From: Rodentibacter pneumotropicus DSM 21403
GTDB lineage: Bacteria > Pseudomonadota > Gammaproteobacteria > Enterobacterales > Pasteurellaceae
Reading direction: 5' to 3'
Assembly: GCF_000379905.1 (NCBI RefSeq)
Contig: NZ_KB904045.1
Location: 1 to 64,000 of the forward strand
DNA length: 64,000 nt
Shown: positions 50,093 through 58,402 of the stretch, piece by piece
How the letters are laid out: every line of letters starts with the position of its first letter
How positions within the stretch are numbered: position 1 is the first letter of the stretch
Notes under the pieces: model-generated
What the model was told of the DNA's origin: nothing
Seen by the model: the letters and a program-made list of their open reading frames with translations, nothing else
Database searches by the model: none
Program-made: the position numbers and the translations under genes

Positions 50093-50755
50093 TTATTCTA
50101 CCCAAGTGACAATTTCATCCATGGTTTTGCGGGATTTCTTCGCAATATCTCTGGCACGATAACCGAATGTTGCCGCAACAGATACAGCGTATTCATTCGG
50201 ATCGAACAATCCCTCTTCAGCAAGGGTTTGATTCATTAAATCATAATGGAAACCTTCAATCGGGCAAGAATCGATCCCCATCGCAGCGGCACCTGTCAGC
50301 ATATTGGCAAGCGCGATGTAGGTTTGTTTGCTACACCAATCAAATAAAGTGCGGTCACTTTCCAGCAATTTCATATCGTTTTCTTGCAGGGTTTTGTATT
50401 TTGCTAAGGCCTGTTGCTGCTGTTCTTCAGTCAATCCCTTTCTGGTCATCACATCCACAAAAAACGGGCTATCGTAACGGGCATTTTTCTTAGCAAGCAA
50501 AATCACTACATGGCTACAGTTATCCAACTGATTCATCATTCCCCAGCTAAAGGGCTTGATTTTTTCACGTAACGCTTTGTTTTGAATCACTAATATTTTC
50601 CACGGTTCTGATCCCACAGAACTTGGTGAAAGACGGGCACATTCTAAAATGGCATGGAAATCTTCATCACTGATTTTTTTGCTAGGATCATAATAACGGG
50701 TTGAGCTACGTTGATTGAATAATTCAATAATTTCTTGAGCAGTAAGTTTTACCAT
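50093..50755 (-). CDS. NfsB-type NAD(P)H oxidoreductase (nitroreductase family)
   Basis: A 220-residue FMN-dependent nitroreductase of the NfsB size class. The N-terminal NQRSSTRYYDPSKKI block binds the FMN phosphate, ARLSPSSVGSEPWKILVI is the central family motif, and GIDSCPIEGF is shared by NfsB-like and dihydropteridine reductase-like members. It acts in the cytoplasm as a homodimer. It ends the scr-side cluster but is 90 bases from scrB, so co-transcription is uncertain. An uptake signal lies at about 50347. Confidence 0.87.
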   Translation of the reverse strand: MVKLTAQEIIELFNQRSSTRYYDPSKKISDEDFHAILECARLSPSSVGSEPWKILVIQNKALREKIKPFSWGMMNQLDNCSHVVILLAKKNARYDSPFFVDVMTRKGLTEEQQQQALAKYKTLQENDMKLLESDRTLFDWCSKQTYIALANMLTGAAAMGIDSCPIEGFHYDLMNQTLAEEGLFDPNEYAVSVAATFGYRARDIAKKSRKTMDEIVTWVE

Positions 50756-50845
50756 ATTTTTCCTCTCTTTAAAGTTTTTCAGTTCAGCTCTATTTTAGAC
50801 AAAATGGAATGTCTCAGGCTTTTACCGATTTGGATTAGATGTTAA

Positions 50846-52300
50846 TTAAACATAGTCGATTTTTTTCGGAAAGCCAAGCTCAATGTTTAAAGTGCGGTCT
50901 GTTACAACAATATTTTCTCGATTTTCAATAAAAAATCTTGATGTCATTGTTTTTTCGCCATTATTCAAGAAAATTTCCACAATCGATCGATCAAAGAAAA
51001 TTTCCACTGTGCGAAGATTATCTATTTCACAATAGCGTTGCTCACCGAATTTCTTCATTAATTCTGTTTGTTCCGATTGGCTGCGATCCAAGCAAATTAA
51101 GCCGTTTTCATAGGATAAGCCCAAGGTATCGCCTTTTTCATTGGTGAAGAAAGATAATTTGAACGGTAGATTTTTTGCATCAAATTTTAAATAGGCACGA
51201 TCTAAATGTTCTATCGTGGTTTTTTCTTGCAAAGTTCGTGCGGAAAGTGCGGTCATATTTTCATAAATTTTGGCAATCGGGCGTTGATAGATCCGATGGT
51301 TTTCAATACGCACTTCTCGTGGCATGGTGAGGGCAGAATGCCATTTGAATTTATCCGTTGGATAAGTTAAATCCGGCAAGCCGATCCAGCCAAACATTAT
51401 CGTGTTTTTTTTATTTTCTAAACCGCCAAAGGTTTGAGGGGCATAGAAGTCAAAACCCTGATCAAGTTCGGCAATGTGTACCGCTTCCAGTACATCTCCG
51501 TTTAATTGCCCAATGGCATAAGTGGCGTGATAGTTATTTTGGAATTGATGTGTTTCACGGCCTTTGCCTTGTGGAGACCAGATGAAAATATCTTTATCGG
51601 CTAATTTCAGTAAATCAGGGCATTCCCACATAAAAACATTGTGGTTATTAAAAGCAGGAATAGACAATTCGCCGATTAAGCGTGGCGTATCATCCAAATG
51701 AGCCATTTCAAAAATAATGGCGGTGCCGGTAAGATTTTCACGTTGTGCACCACAGACAAAACGGATTTTTCCTTCTTTTGTGAGGTAAGGTTTCGGATCA
51801 CGCACGTGTTCGGTATAGCCTTTGGGTGCATTTTCGATTAATGGGCGTTTGCTCAGCAATTTTCCGTCTAAATCAAAAATTGCCAGATTTTGATAAGGCA
51901 CACGTTGGTTATCACTTGTGCGACGGGTATTGCCGGTATAAAACATGGCTAATTTATCGCCTACTTTTAATGCGCCACCGGAGTAGCAACCATGGGATTC
52001 AAATAATTCACAAGGAATTAAATTATCGGCAGTTTGATACGTTTGGAAATCATGGGTGATGAAATGTTTCCAATGTTTCATTCCGTGTATGGCATCGAAA
52101 GGAAACCATTGATAGAAAAGGTGATATTTTTCGTCATCAAAAATGAGCCCGTTCGGATCGTTTAATAGCCCCGTAGGTGGTGCAAGGTGGTAGGCAGGAT
52201 AGAAATGTTTATCGCTTTCCACCGTTTTACGTATTGTATCAAGTTCGTCTCGTTCTGCTGCGAGAATACTTTTGTATTTGCCGTTGTTGAAGATAATCAT
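50846..52300 (-). CDS. scrB: Sucrose-6-phosphate hydrolase (GH32)
   Basis: A 484-residue cytoplasmic glycoside hydrolase of family 32. GLLNDPNGLIFDDEKYHLFY carries the nucleophile Asp near residue 47, HVRDPKPY the transition-state Asp (~165), and MWECPDLL the acid-base Glu (~225). It splits sucrose 6-phosphate, delivered by a sucrose PTS, into glucose 6-phosphate and fructose. The PTS gene scrA is not in this window. The gene starts 7 bases after the glutathione S-transferase stop. An uptake signal is present near 50893 and another at 51248. Confidence 0.93.
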   Translation of the reverse strand: MIIFNNGKYKSILAAERDELDTIRKTVESDKHFYPAYHLAPPTGLLNDPNGLIFDDEKYHLFYQWFPFDAIHGMKHWKHFITHDFQTYQTADNLIPCELFESHGCYSGGALKVGDKLAMFYTGNTRRTSDNQRVPYQNLAIFDLDGKLLSKRPLIENAPKGYTEHVRDPKPYLTKEGKIRFVCGAQRENLTGTAIIFEMAHLDDTPRLIGELSIPAFNNHNVFMWECPDLLKLADKDIFIWSPQGKGRETHQFQNNYHATYAIGQLNGDVLEAVHIAELDQGFDFYAPQTFGGLENKKNTIMFGWIGLPDLTYPTDKFKWHSALTMPREVRIENHRIYQRPIAKIYENMTALSARTLQEKTTIEHLDRAYLKFDAKNLPFKLSFFTNEKGDTLGLSYENGLICLDRSQSEQTELMKKFGEQRYCEIDNLRTVEIFFDRSIVEIFLNNGEKTMTSRFFIENRENIVVTDRTLNIELGFPKKIDYV

Positions 52301-52307
52301 TGTTGTC

Positions 52308-52919
52308 CTATTTTGGATAAGTTTTGTTTAAACAAGCATAGCGGGCGTTCATTTTTTCCGCCCACGATTTTAATGATTCTATAACGGGATGCTTTGTGGC
52401 GTATGTCCAATCTTTACGAAAGAGTAGAAAATCAATAGCGCACACCGTGTTTAGCGTACCGATATTGAGCTCTTCACCGAATAAATCAATGGACTGTTGA
52501 ATGGCTACGAGGCTTTGTTCAGTTCGTTGGAAAATTTGTTGATGGCGTTCTATCCACCATTCCGACTGAGGGCGTAGGCGTTTTTCCGGTATAACGGATA
52601 TTTCATTTTCTAAAATACCATCAGCTAAATAATGTAAGCGGAGAATTTGCCAACGTTGCTCACCCTCACCATAAAGGGAAGGTTGTGAACCTAAATGATC
52701 GAGATATTCTGCAATCAACGAGCTGTTATATAGCCATTCATTATTTGCCGTTTGAAGTGCAGGTAGGCGTCCAAGGGGATTATCTTGATTGTGTGGTGAA
52801 TGTTTATCCATTCCGCTTGTTGTGGGTAATAATTCAATTTGATTTTGTAATTGGTGATAATGAATCACACTACGTACTTTTCGAGCGTAAGGGCTGGAAT
52901 CGGAATACCATAGCTTCAT
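52308..52919 (-). CDS. Glutathione S-transferase-like protein
   Basis: The start is placed at ATG 52919 (MKLWYSDSSPYARKVR), with GGAGG 9 bases upstream, giving 203 residues. A start at 52934 is not supported by a ribosome-binding site. The thioredoxin-like N-terminal domain carries SSPYARKV, where Ser replaces Cys of the usual CPF/SPF type, and NNEWLYNSSLIAEYLD is the glutathione-binding SNAIL/TRAIL-like segment. The helical C-terminal domain follows. It is wedged between scrK and scrB in the same direction. A role in sugar use is not expected. Confidence 0.85.
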   Translation of the reverse strand: MKLWYSDSSPYARKVRSVIHYHQLQNQIELLPTTSGMDKHSPHNQDNPLGRLPALQTANNEWLYNSSLIAEYLDHLGSQPSLYGEGEQRWQILRLHYLADGILENEISVIPEKRLRPQSEWWIERHQQIFQRTEQSLVAIQQSIDLFGEELNIGTLNTVCAIDFLLFRKDWTYATKHPVIESLKSWAEKMNARYACLNKTYPK

Positions 52920-52989
52920 AAAAAATACCTCCATTTATGACCGCACTTAATAGAAGAGTGTATGAAATATGAACTCACATATTTTCAGA

Positions 52990-53916
52990 TTAATTTGTCA
53001 AAAATTCAGCTAATTGTGCTTTATTTGGTAAAGCTGACATTGCACCCTTTGCGGTTGTCGCTAGCGCACCACAAGCATTCGCTTGACGTATAATTTGCAC
53101 CAGCACATCGTTGTCTTTCCAATTTTCGTGTTGAGAAAGTCCCGCTAATAATCCGCCTACAAAGGCATCGCCCGCCCCGGTGGTATCAACGGGTTTTAGG
53201 GCTTTACCTGCAACTACATCTTTTTTGCCGGCAAGATGATATAAAGCTCCTTCTTTGCCAAGGGTGACGATAATTAGTTTTTCCGGATAAACTGCGGTGA
53301 TTTTTTCAAAGGCTTTTTCAAGGCTGTTCGTATTGGTTAAAAGGGTGAGTTCTTCCTCGGAAAATTTCAATACATCTGCTAATGCCACCGCTTCCATCAC
53401 AACGGTTTTCATTTCCTCTAGGCTAGACCATAGAGATTCACGTAAATTTGGATCGAAAGAGAAGAATCCGCCTGCCACCTTAATGCGGCGGATCGCTTCA
53501 AAGGTTGCTTCCCGTGATGGGTTATTAATGAGAGCGATAGAGCAGCAATGTAACCATTCACCGGATTGGAATGGCGGTAGATCACTGGTCTGTAGAAATT
53601 GATCGGCACTCGGATTGACCATAAAAGTGAAACTGCGTTCACCGTTGTCGAGTCCTACAACCACGGTTGAGGTTCGATGTTGTGGATCTAAAATCATATG
53701 TGAGATATCCACATTTTCGGCATTTAAGGTTTCTTGCATAAATAGACCGAGCGGATCTTTTCCGACACGACCAATAAAGGCACTTTCGCTCTCTAAACGA
53801 GCGACACCCACTGCAACATTTGCCGGCGCGCCGCCTGCACAACGTAAATAATGATTTTCACCGTCCGGGATGAGATCCACCACTGCATCACCGGTTACCC
53901 AAATTTTATGGCTCAT
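52990..53916 (-). CDS. scrK: Fructokinase (PfkB family)
   Basis: A 308-residue PfkB-type sugar kinase that phosphorylates the fructose released by ScrB. The N-terminal GGAPANVAVGVARL motif binds the sugar. The C-terminal VDTTGAGDAFVGGLLAGL is the PfkB signature with the catalytic Asp and anion hole. It is first of the leftward scrK-gst-scrB group. As for relatives, aminoimidazole riboside or other ketoses cannot be excluded, but scrB nearby favours fructose. Confidence 0.9.
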   Translation of the reverse strand: MSHKIWVTGDAVVDLIPDGENHYLRCAGGAPANVAVGVARLESESAFIGRVGKDPLGLFMQETLNAENVDISHMILDPQHRTSTVVVGLDNGERSFTFMVNPSADQFLQTSDLPPFQSGEWLHCCSIALINNPSREATFEAIRRIKVAGGFFSFDPNLRESLWSSLEEMKTVVMEAVALADVLKFSEEELTLLTNTNSLEKAFEKITAVYPEKLIIVTLGKEGALYHLAGKKDVVAGKALKPVDTTGAGDAFVGGLLAGLSQHENWKDNDVLVQIIRQANACGALATTAKGAMSALPNKAQLAEFLTN

Positions 53917-53991
53917 TGTAACTTCCTTATAAAATATACTCGGGCATAAAATTTTATGGTTTTCGCCCTATACTCATTCATTTTAGAAAAT

Positions 53992-54015
53992 AACCGCACT
54001 TTTTAAAGTGCGGTT
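53992..54015. terminator. tyrS terminator of inverted uptake signals
   Basis: AACCGCACTTT (53992-54002) pairs with AAAGTGCGGTT (54005-54015) over a 2-base loop. T-rich stretches flank both sides. It lies after the tyrS stop and before scrK, which run the same way. Confidence 0.8.
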
Positions 54016-54032
54016 ATTTTTTGTTATGTTTA

Positions 54033-55220
54033 TTATTCCACTGTCACTCGTGCAAATTTACGTTTACCGACTTGGTAAATATTTGTACCTTTTGGCGCAT
54101 TTTCTTTTACATTACCAATTTTTTCACCATTGATTTTTACGCCCCCTTGTTGGGCGGAACGAATAGCTTCAGAAGTGGAGGGCACTAAGCCCGCTTCTTT
54201 TAATAAGGTTGCCAAACCTATTTCACTGCTAAAAGTAAATTCCGGCATTTCGTCCGGCATTGCGCCTTTTTGGAAACGATTGATAAATTCTTGTTCCGCC
54301 GCATTGGCAGCTGCTTCATCGTGGAAACGGGCAATTAATTCTTTCGCGAGTAAAATTTTCACATCACGTGGATTTTTGCCATTTTTTACATCGACTTTTA
54401 ATTGCTCAATTTCAGTTAATGGACGGAATGAAAGCAGATTATACCAATCCCACATTAACTCATCGGAAATAGACATCACTTTACCGAACATATCATTTGG
54501 CGCATCGGTAACACCGATATAGTTTCCAAGGGATTTTGACATTTTTTTCTCACCGTCTAAGCCCACAAGCAATGGCATGGTGATTGCCACTTGCGGTTTT
54601 TTACCGGCTGATTTTTGTAATTCACGGCCCACCAATAAATTGAATTTTTGATCCGTGCCGCCAAGTTCCACATCCGCATCAAGTGCCACGGAATCATACC
54701 CTTGTAACAGGGGATAAATAAATTCGTGAATTGCAATGGGTTGATTATTGGTAAAGCGTTTTTTGAAGTCATCACGCTCAAGCATGCGAGCAACCGTATA
54801 ATTGCTCGCAAGGCGAATCATCCCTTCCGTACCTAATTGACCTAACCATTCGGAATTGAAGACGATTTTGGTTTTTTGTGGATCAAGAATTTTGAAAATT
54901 TGTTCTTTATAAGTTTCCGCGTTGCGTAGTACGTCTTCACGACTAAGGGGGGGGCGGGTTGTGTTTTTGCCGGAAGGATCGCCCACCATACCGGTAAAAT
55001 CACCAATTAAGAAATGAACATCGTGACCGAGTTGTTGGAATTGGCGTAACTTGTTGAGCACCACAGTGTGCCCCAAGTGGATATCCGGTGCGGTAGGATC
55101 TGCGCCTAATTTTACTTTTAGCGGACGATTTTCTTTAAGTTTTTCGATTAAATCCGCTTCGGAAAGAATTTCATCCGTGCCACGCTTAAGTTCTGCGAGA
55201 ACAGTATTAATATCAGTCAT
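54033..55220 (-). CDS. tyrS: Tyrosyl-tRNA synthetase (TyrRS-II type)
   Basis: A 395-residue class I synthetase. PDIHLGHT near residue 47 is the HIGH motif and KKMSKSLGN near residue 228 the KMSKS motif. The C-terminal ~65 residues form the S4 RNA-binding domain ([18 protein letters not shown]). Length and the HLGH variant match the second TyrRS subgroup found in Pasteurellaceae. The promoter region to the right (55221-55350) now abuts a prophage. Confidence 0.96.
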   Translation of the reverse strand: MTDINTVLAELKRGTDEILSEADLIEKLKENRPLKVKLGADPTAPDIHLGHTVVLNKLRQFQQLGHDVHFLIGDFTGMVGDPSGKNTTRPPLSREDVLRNAETYKEQIFKILDPQKTKIVFNSEWLGQLGTEGMIRLASNYTVARMLERDDFKKRFTNNQPIAIHEFIYPLLQGYDSVALDADVELGGTDQKFNLLVGRELQKSAGKKPQVAITMPLLVGLDGEKKMSKSLGNYIGVTDAPNDMFGKVMSISDELMWDWYNLLSFRPLTEIEQLKVDVKNGKNPRDVKILLAKELIARFHDEAAANAAEQEFINRFQKGAMPDEMPEFTFSSEIGLATLLKEAGLVPSTSEAIRSAQQGGVKINGEKIGNVKENAPKGTNIYQVGKRKFARVTVE

Positions 55221-55354
55221 TGTTTATTTCCTAATTATGATTTTGAGATGGTTTATTATAGGGAATCTAAAAGATTTGTGAATAAAAAAAATGATGTTTT
55301 TAGTGCGTTAAAAACTCATTTTATATCAAGGTGTTATGAGTGATAAATCATTGA

Positions 55355-55386
55355 AGTGTTCCGAAATTCTGGATAGTATTCCGAAA
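55355..55386. repeat. Direct repeat beside integrase (possible att/arm sites)
   Basis: AGTGTTCCGAAA (55355-55366) and AGTATTCCGAAA (55375-55386) are direct copies with one difference, spaced 20 bases start to start (two helical turns). They touch the integrase stop codon. Spacing on one face of the helix would suit arm-type integrase or Xis sites. Confidence 0.4.
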
Positions 55387-56421
55387 CTATACTTTAGTCG
55401 GTAAGATAATTTTATCTTTTCGGATGTAACGTTTTGTCATTTGTGGGGATGTGTGACCGAGTTGTTTTTGTGCTGTTTCCGTATCGGAAGAAAGGAATTT
55501 ATCTGTACCGGCTTTAGCCCGTAGATCTCGAAACTGAACGGCTAAGATTTCGTCAGCATATTCTTGAAAGTGCTTAGCTGCCCTTTCTCTTATTTTAGCA
55601 AACCAGTTAGATAACGCAGCTCGACTTAATTTTGCTCCACGTTTATTACAGAACAGATACTCTCTATCTTCCGATAACCTTCTGTTGAAGATCTCTTTTA
55701 GTTGCCCTACTACGGCGATCCGCATTCGTTTCTTTGTCTTTTTCTGAACAATGTACAATTCATCATCAATAATTTGTTTTTTCTCAATGCTTACTATATC
55801 AATTGGTCTTTGTCCTGTAAGGTAGGCTACATCAATAAGATCACGAAGTTGCTGATCGGCGAAATAATAGATTTTTTCTAAGATTCGATCTTCTATATAG
55901 ATTTCTCTGAATTTTACCTTGTATCGCTGAATCCCTTCGCTTGGACAAGGGAATCTAGTATAGCCCCACTCACGGGCTTTCATCCAAATGTGGTGGAATA
56001 ATGCAATTTCATTATTGGCTGAGGCTGTGTAATTTTTTCTCCAATCTAAATATTGTTTGATATGCTGAGGTTCAATTTTATCCAGTGGTGCGGGAGGGTT
56101 GCCAAAGAAAGCAAGTAGATTTTTTAGATTTACTCGATTGGCTCTTTGTGTATTTAACGCTTTCAATGGTATGACTTCGTTTTGATACCGTATTGCGACT
56201 GTCACAAAGGTGATGACTTTCTCTCTTATCTTCACCACGTCACAGTTTAGCCTTGCCGTTTCCAATACAGCTAAATATTTGTCCATACCGAGCGGCTTTT
56301 CTTTTTTATCACTCATTACATAATAGTAATATGTGACAATTTTCCCATTCTTTCTTTGACGTTTTCGGCAAATTAGATTTTGTGGTAAGCCTTGGTTTTC
56401 TCTTTTGCGTGGACGGGCCAT
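55387..56421 (-). CDS. Phage integrase (tyrosine recombinase)
   Basis: A 344-residue tyrosine recombinase with an N-terminal basic arm-binding region (MARPRKRENQGLPQ, RKRQRKNGK), a core-binding SAM-like domain (about 85-165), and a catalytic domain. The catalytic residues seen are Arg in TGQRPIDIV (~218), a Lys in the beta-hairpin KKTKKRMR, Arg in FRDLRAKAG (His replaced in the box II HxxR), and LGHTSPQMTKRYIR with the nucleophile Tyr (~336). It joins or excises the prophage at a site next to tyrS. Confidence 0.93.
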   Translation of the reverse strand: MARPRKRENQGLPQNLICRKRQRKNGKIVTYYYYVMSDKKEKPLGMDKYLAVLETARLNCDVVKIREKVITFVTVAIRYQNEVIPLKALNTQRANRVNLKNLLAFFGNPPAPLDKIEPQHIKQYLDWRKNYTASANNEIALFHHIWMKAREWGYTRFPCPSEGIQRYKVKFREIYIEDRILEKIYYFADQQLRDLIDVAYLTGQRPIDIVSIEKKQIIDDELYIVQKKTKKRMRIAVVGQLKEIFNRRLSEDREYLFCNKRGAKLSRAALSNWFAKIRERAAKHFQEYADEILAVQFRDLRAKAGTDKFLSSDTETAQKQLGHTSPQMTKRYIRKDKIILPTKV

Positions 56422-56431
56422 AATTCATCTC

Positions 56432-56674
56432 CTAAACTTGTAATACGGCAGGTCTCCAAGGGATTTCTTCGTGGCGTTGAGATTCTGCATGAGTAATTGA
56501 TCGTGATTTAGCTTTGTCATAATCTCTGCGAACAATAGGGTAGCCATGGGCGTTTTCTTTGAAGGGGATTCCCATTGCATTGAGTTGTTCAATAATGAGT
56601 GATTTATTTTTTCTTCCCGTTAGAAACTCAATTTCAGGCTTGGAAAGAAAATCTTCGTAGATATTGATTTTCAT
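56432..56674 (-). CDS. DUF4224-family phage protein (excisionase-position)
   Basis: An 80-residue protein with FLSKPEIEFLTGRKNKSLII followed by EQLNAMGIPFKENAHGYPIV and RRD, the DUF4224 pattern. The family is found next to phage integrases, where it may act as a recombination directionality factor. It lies 10 bases upstream of the integrase on the same strand, with GGAGG before its ATG. Function inferred from position only. Confidence 0.8.
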   Translation of the reverse strand: MKINIYEDFLSKPEIEFLTGRKNKSLIIEQLNAMGIPFKENAHGYPIVRRDYDKAKSRSITHAESQRHEEIPWRPAVLQV

Positions 56675-56769
56675 ATTTCCTCCATCATTTCAAAATATCC
56701 GGCACTTCAACAACTTTTAGCTGTTACGGTGTTACATCTTTGTAATTAAGTCAGTATTGGACGTGCGCC

Positions 56770-56877
56770 CTAGGTGAGGGTTTTTCTTGTTTCCATGACT
56801 ACAAGCCATTCTCTTCGGAATTGGCTTTCAAGCACAATGTACCGTTTGCCGTTTATAACTTGTAATTCTTGTGGCAT
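56770..56877 (-). CDS. Small phage protein, 35 residues, unknown
   Basis: ATG at 56877 follows TTGGAGGAACAA, a strong ribosome-binding site, and the frame runs to TAG at 56770: MPQELQVINGKRYIVLES, then QFRREWLVVMETRKTLT. It looks like a small beta-strand-rich phage peptide. No family is recognised. The good ribosome-binding site and its place in a run of leftward genes support it. Confidence 0.5.
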   Translation of the reverse strand: MPQELQVINGKRYIVLESQFRREWLVVMETRKTLT

Positions 56878-56898
56878 TTGTTCCTCCAAATAAAAAAC

Positions 56899-57030
56899 CT
56901 AGATTTCGCTAGGTTGTGTGATTTGGTGTTGAATAATCCTTCCATCGTAATCATTACCGAGTTCTAAATGCCATGCCAACCTGATAAACACGAAGGCGTG
57001 CAGGGCGATTTTTATTCTCTTTATGCTCAT
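56899..57030 (-). CDS. Small phage membrane peptide, paralogue 1
   Basis: A 43-residue frame from ATG 57030 with AAGGAACAG upstream. A basic start (MSIKRIKIALHAFVFIRLAW) gives one hydrophobic helix, followed by an NDYDGRI motif. A second copy at 61481-61591 has the same plan (LKIVLGVFVIIS, then HDYDGKI), and both follow the same conserved leader hairpin. This paralogy supports both being real genes. Function unknown. Confidence 0.6.
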   Translation of the reverse strand: MSIKRIKIALHAFVFIRLAWHLELGNDYDGRIIQHQITQPSEI

Positions 57031-57040
57031 TTTCTGTTCC

Positions 57041-57120
57041 TTTTGCTGAATTTAGGGTGCAAGAAACCGCCACAGGATTTTCACGGGGAAAAGTGTGGTC
57101 GGTTTTAATTAAGTTTTAGA
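57041..57120 (-). repeat. Prophage leader repeat, copy A (hairpin 57064-57105)
   Basis: First of three related ~75-base segments (others at 61602 and 63271). On the minus strand it reads AAACCG, bulged A, CCACA, a short inner TTTTC/GAAAA helix, then TGTGG and CGGTTT. A conserved tail (CTTGCACCCTAAATTCAGC) leads to the ribosome-binding site of the small gene at 57030. It starts at the stop codon of the KilA-N gene. Confidence 0.75.
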
Positions 57121-57777
57121 TTACTTGGTAGTTATTGGACTTTGGATTGTAATTGTTGAGATGTTTTAGCTCCCACCAATTACTCTTATAGTCGTATTGG
57201 AAACTGGCTGTGAGGCGTTTCAGGAACTTATGCACTTCCCGAATGGTGTGTCTATTCGTAGGCTTGTCCGTAGATTGCACCGGAATATTTTGACCGATAG
57301 TTTCCATTGCCGGATAAATCATTCGGCAGGTTTCTGTGCCTCGTGAAGCGATGAACCATACCCACGGTAACAGTTGTAATTCGTGTTCGGTAAATTCAAA
57401 GGTGAATTTCTTTTCCGGCTCGGGTAGGGTAAGTTGTTGCATTTTTTGCAACTGCTCATTTTTGTGCATATTCAAAAATACCCGTAGAACAACTAAATGA
57501 AATTTCGGGCTGATCCACATTGCGTAGGCTAAAATGAGTTCTTCGCAGGCGTATGTGCTTGGATTTTTACCACCTCGAATAGTTTAATCGCCAAAGTAGG
57601 AATTCCTACTTTGCTTTCTTGCTCTATTTCCGCAATAAGATCTTTGGTTTGTTGGTTTGATAAAAATAAAATGGGTTTATGTTTTGCTTCACCGCCACTG
57701 GTTTTGTGTAAGTCGGTTAATGAATATAGGTTTTCAAAAGTGCGGATAGATTTTGATAAGATTTGTAAATTAGTCAT
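57116..57777 (-). pseudogene. KilA-N domain protein (antirepressor type), frameshifted copy
   Basis: The N-terminal part runs from ATG 57777 (MTNLQILSKSIRTFENL; ribosome-binding site TAGGAGC) to about 57585. The C-terminal part continues in another frame as GGKNPSTYACEELILAYAMW and ISPKFHLVVLRVF, then to the TAA at 57116. Restoring one A in the run at 57583-57585 would rejoin them as AIKTIRGGKNP. The intact paralogue at 63368 shows the same block order. KilA-N proteins bind DNA and are often phage antirepressors. The C-terminal domain (about 120 residues) differs from that of the paralogue. It lies directly downstream of a C4-like antisense RNA. The frameshift could be real or a sequencing error. 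Confidence 0.82.
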
Positions 57778-57831
57778 TTTGACTGCTCCTAGTAGATTTT
57801 CGATAATTTCACCCAATTTCGACATTAGGTG

Positions 57832-57910
57832 GTCGGGAGGTTCGAAAGCCTTCTACTAGGTTGAGGCTGGACGTATTTCCTTACGGTATCGTATTAGTCG
57901 CCCTCCCGAC
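57832..57910 (-). ncRNA. C4-like antisense RNA before KilA-N gene
   Basis: A 79-nt minus-strand segment is closed by a perfect 9-bp stem: GTCGGGAGG (57910-57902) with CCTCCCGAC (57840-57832). Inside are two blocks, CCTAGTAGA (57860-57852) and TTTCGA (57847-57842). They are complementary to TCTACTAGG (57796-57788) and TCGAAA (57803-57798), which overlap and precede the ribosome-binding site of the KilA-N gene. Size, position before an antirepressor-type gene and the two-block complementarity all match phage P1/P7 C4 RNA, which blocks ant translation. I call it by this logic and not by a covariance search. Confidence 0.75.
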
Positions 57911-57926
57911 ATATCAGGATTACGAT

Positions 57927-57951
57927 ATAAAAAAATCGCCTTGTGGCGATT
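57927..57951 (-). terminator. Intrinsic terminator upstream of the C4-like RNA
   Basis: The minus strand reads AATCGCC-ACAA-GGCGATT followed by seven T residues. It ends the DUF2335 transcript (and its 3' hairpin) just before the C4-like RNA. Confidence 0.85.
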
Positions 57952-57957
57952 AGTGAA

Positions 57958-58002
57958 CTATCCGCCTAGTAGAAAAAGGTTTCGACACCTTGAGGCGGAT
58001 AG
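57958..58002 (-). ncRNA. 3'-UTR hairpin carrying C4 target-like blocks (possible decoy)
   Basis: CTATCCGCCT and AGGCGGATAG form a perfect 10-bp stem. The loop on the minus strand holds TCGAAA and TTCTACTAGG, the same two blocks, in the same order, as the C4-like RNA's target before the KilA-N gene. It lies between the DUF2335 stop (58025) and a terminator, so it would be in that mRNA's tail. A decoy role is inference. Confidence 0.5.
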
Positions 58003-58024
58003 TATAAAGTGTTGGGGTTGTCAA

Positions 58025-58402
58025 TTATCTATTGCGTTTTAAAAATGCAATAGCAAGTGAACCGATACAAGTACTGGCTATAATCCAAGAAAGTTTTTCA
58101 TAACCATTCATTGCGGCATAAATTGAACCATAAATTCCGCCAGTTGCAATACCTGCGGCAAGTAATAATGCCCCCATTCTTTCTATAAAAGTAAACCAGT
58201 CAATTTTGACTTCTCGTTTACGGCGATTTTCAGCTTCTTTAGTAGTTTGTTGAACTACAAAATCAACCACATCAGGGCGAAATTGATGTAGTCGTTCAAG
58301 AGCATTAACATCTAAAATAGGGCTGTCCGTTTGGCTATGTGATAAATGGATTTCATTGCCTGTGGCATTTTTTGCCTTAACTTGCGTATTTTTGGTTGCC
58401 AT
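58025..58402 (-). CDS. DUF2335-family membrane protein
   Basis: The start is placed at ATG 58402 (MATKNTQVKAKN), 125 residues; a longer frame from 58447 lies within the upstream gene. The middle section RLHQFRPDVVDFVVQQTTKEAENRRKREVK is the DUF2335 signature (charged helix before the membrane). Two C-terminal helices follow (GALLLAAGIATGGIYGS and SWIIASTCIGSLAIAFL). DUF2335 proteins are common in prophages and are of unknown function; superinfection exclusion has been suggested for membrane proteins of this kind. It overlaps the previous gene by 26 bases. Confidence 0.75.
   Translation of the reverse strand: MATKNTQVKAKNATGNEIHLSHSQTDSPILDVNALERLHQFRPDVVDFVVQQTTKEAENRRKREVKIDWFTFIERMGALLLAAGIATGGIYGSIYAAMNGYEKLSWIIASTCIGSLAIAFLKRNR

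Noticed and set aside
55221-55354. tRNA gene as phage attachment site
   Set aside because: No cloverleaf or tRNA 3' end could be found between tyrS and the integrase.
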